A program made the translations under genes and the position numbers. This document shows, piece by piece, positions 63,305-64,000 of a stretch of DNA of 64,000 bases. Under the pieces are notes generated by a model, which did not search any database, had not been told where the DNA came from, and saw nothing but the letters and a program-made list of their open reading frames with translations. Each line of letters begins with the position of its first letter. The stretch's first letter is position 1. The stretch is from an uncultured Hyphomicrobiales bacterium. Its GTDB lineage: Bacteria; Pseudomonadota; Alphaproteobacteria; Rhizobiales; Beijerinckiaceae. The stretch spans positions 124,001 through 188,000 of the forward strand of contig CAINED010000059.1 in NCBI GenBank assembly GCA_903847605.1, read 5' to 3'.

Positions 63305-64000
63305 CTATTTCCCCATCCAAATCGTCTTGTCCGAAATATCGCTCACCTTCTGGCAGCCGGTGAAGCCCATCACCGTCTCGAATTCGTTCTTCAGGAACTG
63401 GAAGGCCTTGTAGGCGCCGGCTTCGCCTGCGACCGACGTGCCGTAAAGGCCGGGGCGGCCCGAGAGAACCGCATCCGCGCCGAGCGCCAGCGCCTTCACG
63501 ATATCGCCGCCGCGGCGCACGCCGCTGTCGACGATGATCGTTCCCTTGCCGCCGATGGCGCTCTTGATATCGGGCAGCACGTCGAGCGAGGAGACGGCCG
63601 TGTCGAGATTGCGGCCGCCGTGATTTGAAATGATCACGCCCTCGCAGCCCTCGGCAATCGCGCGTTCGGCGTCTTCGGCGAGATGCACGCCCTTGAGAAG
63701 GATCGGGCCCTTCCAGATGTCGCGCAGGCGCTTGATGTCGTCCCATGTTAGGTTGTCGCCGCGCAGGTTCGGCACCACGCTGCGGGGCTGTTTGGGCTGC
63801 GGCTGGGCGACGCCGTGGCCGCCTTCCTTGGGATAGTGGGCGAGCTTGGGCAGGCCGCCGTTCATCCAGTAGCGGCCCATCACCGAGGCGAGCCATGTCG
63901 GATGCGCGGCCATGTCGGCGAGCGCGGTAAAGTTCGGCACGAAGGGCATGGAGAAGCCGTTGCGGCGGTTATATTCGCGCACGGGCGCGACGGCCGTGTC
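63305..64000 (-). CDS. FMN-dependent alpha-hydroxy-acid dehydrogenase (L-lactate dehydrogenase-like), 5' end outside the window
   Basis: The frame is open to base 64000 and enters with DTAVAPVREYNRRNGF, so the gene starts beyond the right edge; 231 codons are seen. The TIM-barrel motifs of the LldD/glycolate oxidase family are present: LLKGVHLAEDAERAIAEGCEG, ISNHGGRNLD (catalytic His and Arg) and VDSGVRRGGDIVKALALGADAV. It oxidises an L-2-hydroxy acid to the keto acid with FMN. Lactate is the best guess; mandelate or glycolate are possible. Confidence 0.92.
   Translation of the reverse strand, partial: DTAVAPVREYNRRNGFSMPFVPNFTALADMAAHPTWLASVMGRYWMNGGLPKLAHYPKEGGHGVAQPQPKQPRSVVPNLRGDNLTWDDIKRLRDIWKGPILLKGVHLAEDAERAIAEGCEGVIISNHGGRNLDTAVSSLDVLPDIKSAIGGKGTIIVDSGVRRGGDIVKALALGADAVLSGRPGLYGTSVAGEAGAYKAFQFLKNEFETVMGFTGCQKVSDISDKTIWMGK

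Overview
The window is 64 kb of high-GC bacterial chromosome, almost certainly from an alphaproteobacterium of the order Hyphomicrobiales (Rhizobiales). The evidence is gene content: an ExoR-type Sel1-repeat regulator, an alphaproteobacterial RNase E whose S1 domain is split by a long acidic insert, phosphatidylcholine synthase, two small Omp25/RopB-like beta-barrels ending in PVVAKY, an AsmA/DUF3971 giant and many tripartite/Bug-type periplasmic receptors. I place it near Beijerinckiaceae/Methylocystaceae only by inference. Most of the window is ordinary, densely packed core genome. I see no phage, integrase, insertion sequence, CRISPR array, rRNA or tRNA.

Layout. 1-8.4 kb: 5' part of metY (running off the left edge), a small DUF2188-like protein, a ZIP metal transporter whose N terminus appears frameshifted, mntH with an MntR-type operator, an exoR homologue, a CHASE2 adenylate cyclase, xthA and a lipid A acyltransferase. 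8.4-9.5 kb: a two-gene HTH antitoxin/PIN toxin module. 9.5-13.3 kb: an LLM flavin monooxygenase, an AEC carrier and a UbiH-type hydroxylase. 13.3-17.1 kb: a cyanate uptake and breakdown operon (substrate-binding protein, permease, ATPase, cyanase) behind a consensus sigma-54 promoter. 17.3-29.2 kb: pcs, a quinone oxidoreductase, a possible small RNA, small secreted proteins, rimO, two tandem outer-membrane proteins with nearly identical 3' ends, an orphan Pro/Gly/Thr-repeat protein, a DsbA/ScsC-like protein, a secreted M48 protease and an aminotransferase.

29.2-34.7 kb: a tripartite tricarboxylate receptor, then a lone AT-rich HsdR-N-type nuclease gene that is the clearest foreign insertion, an SH3-domain protein, a VOC protein and a DHA2 efflux pump. 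34.7-44 kb: rne, then divergently the cell-wall genes amiC and PBP1A, then prfB with its programmed +1 frameshift. 44-55 kb: a TAP-like hydrolase, RidA, a DUF1232 protein, an EamA transporter, an M23 peptidase, a Bcp peroxiredoxin, a 1221-residue AsmA-like protein and tyrS. 55-64 kb: a DUF1993 protein, a ParDE module whose toxin carries an in-frame stop, anmK, an alpha/beta hydrolase, a Spy/CpxP-like protein followed by a 143-bp inverted-repeat element and a two-component system, another hydrolase, a Bug receptor and the 3' part of an FMN-dependent alpha-hydroxy-acid dehydrogenase (running off the right edge).

Shared themes are metal homeostasis (ZIP, MntH, Spy/CpxP-like plus two-component system), envelope and peptidoglycan turnover (amiC, PBP1A, M23, anmK, LpxL-like, AsmA) and nitrogen scavenging (cyanate operon under RpoN). 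The points most worth a second look are the lone HsdR-N nuclease island, the leaderless HTH/PIN module with an inverted repeat inside its promoter, the nonsense-interrupted parE, the sigma-54 cyanate promoter, the OMP pair with shared 3' ends, the candidate sRNA with a CCTCCC loop and the 143-bp element.
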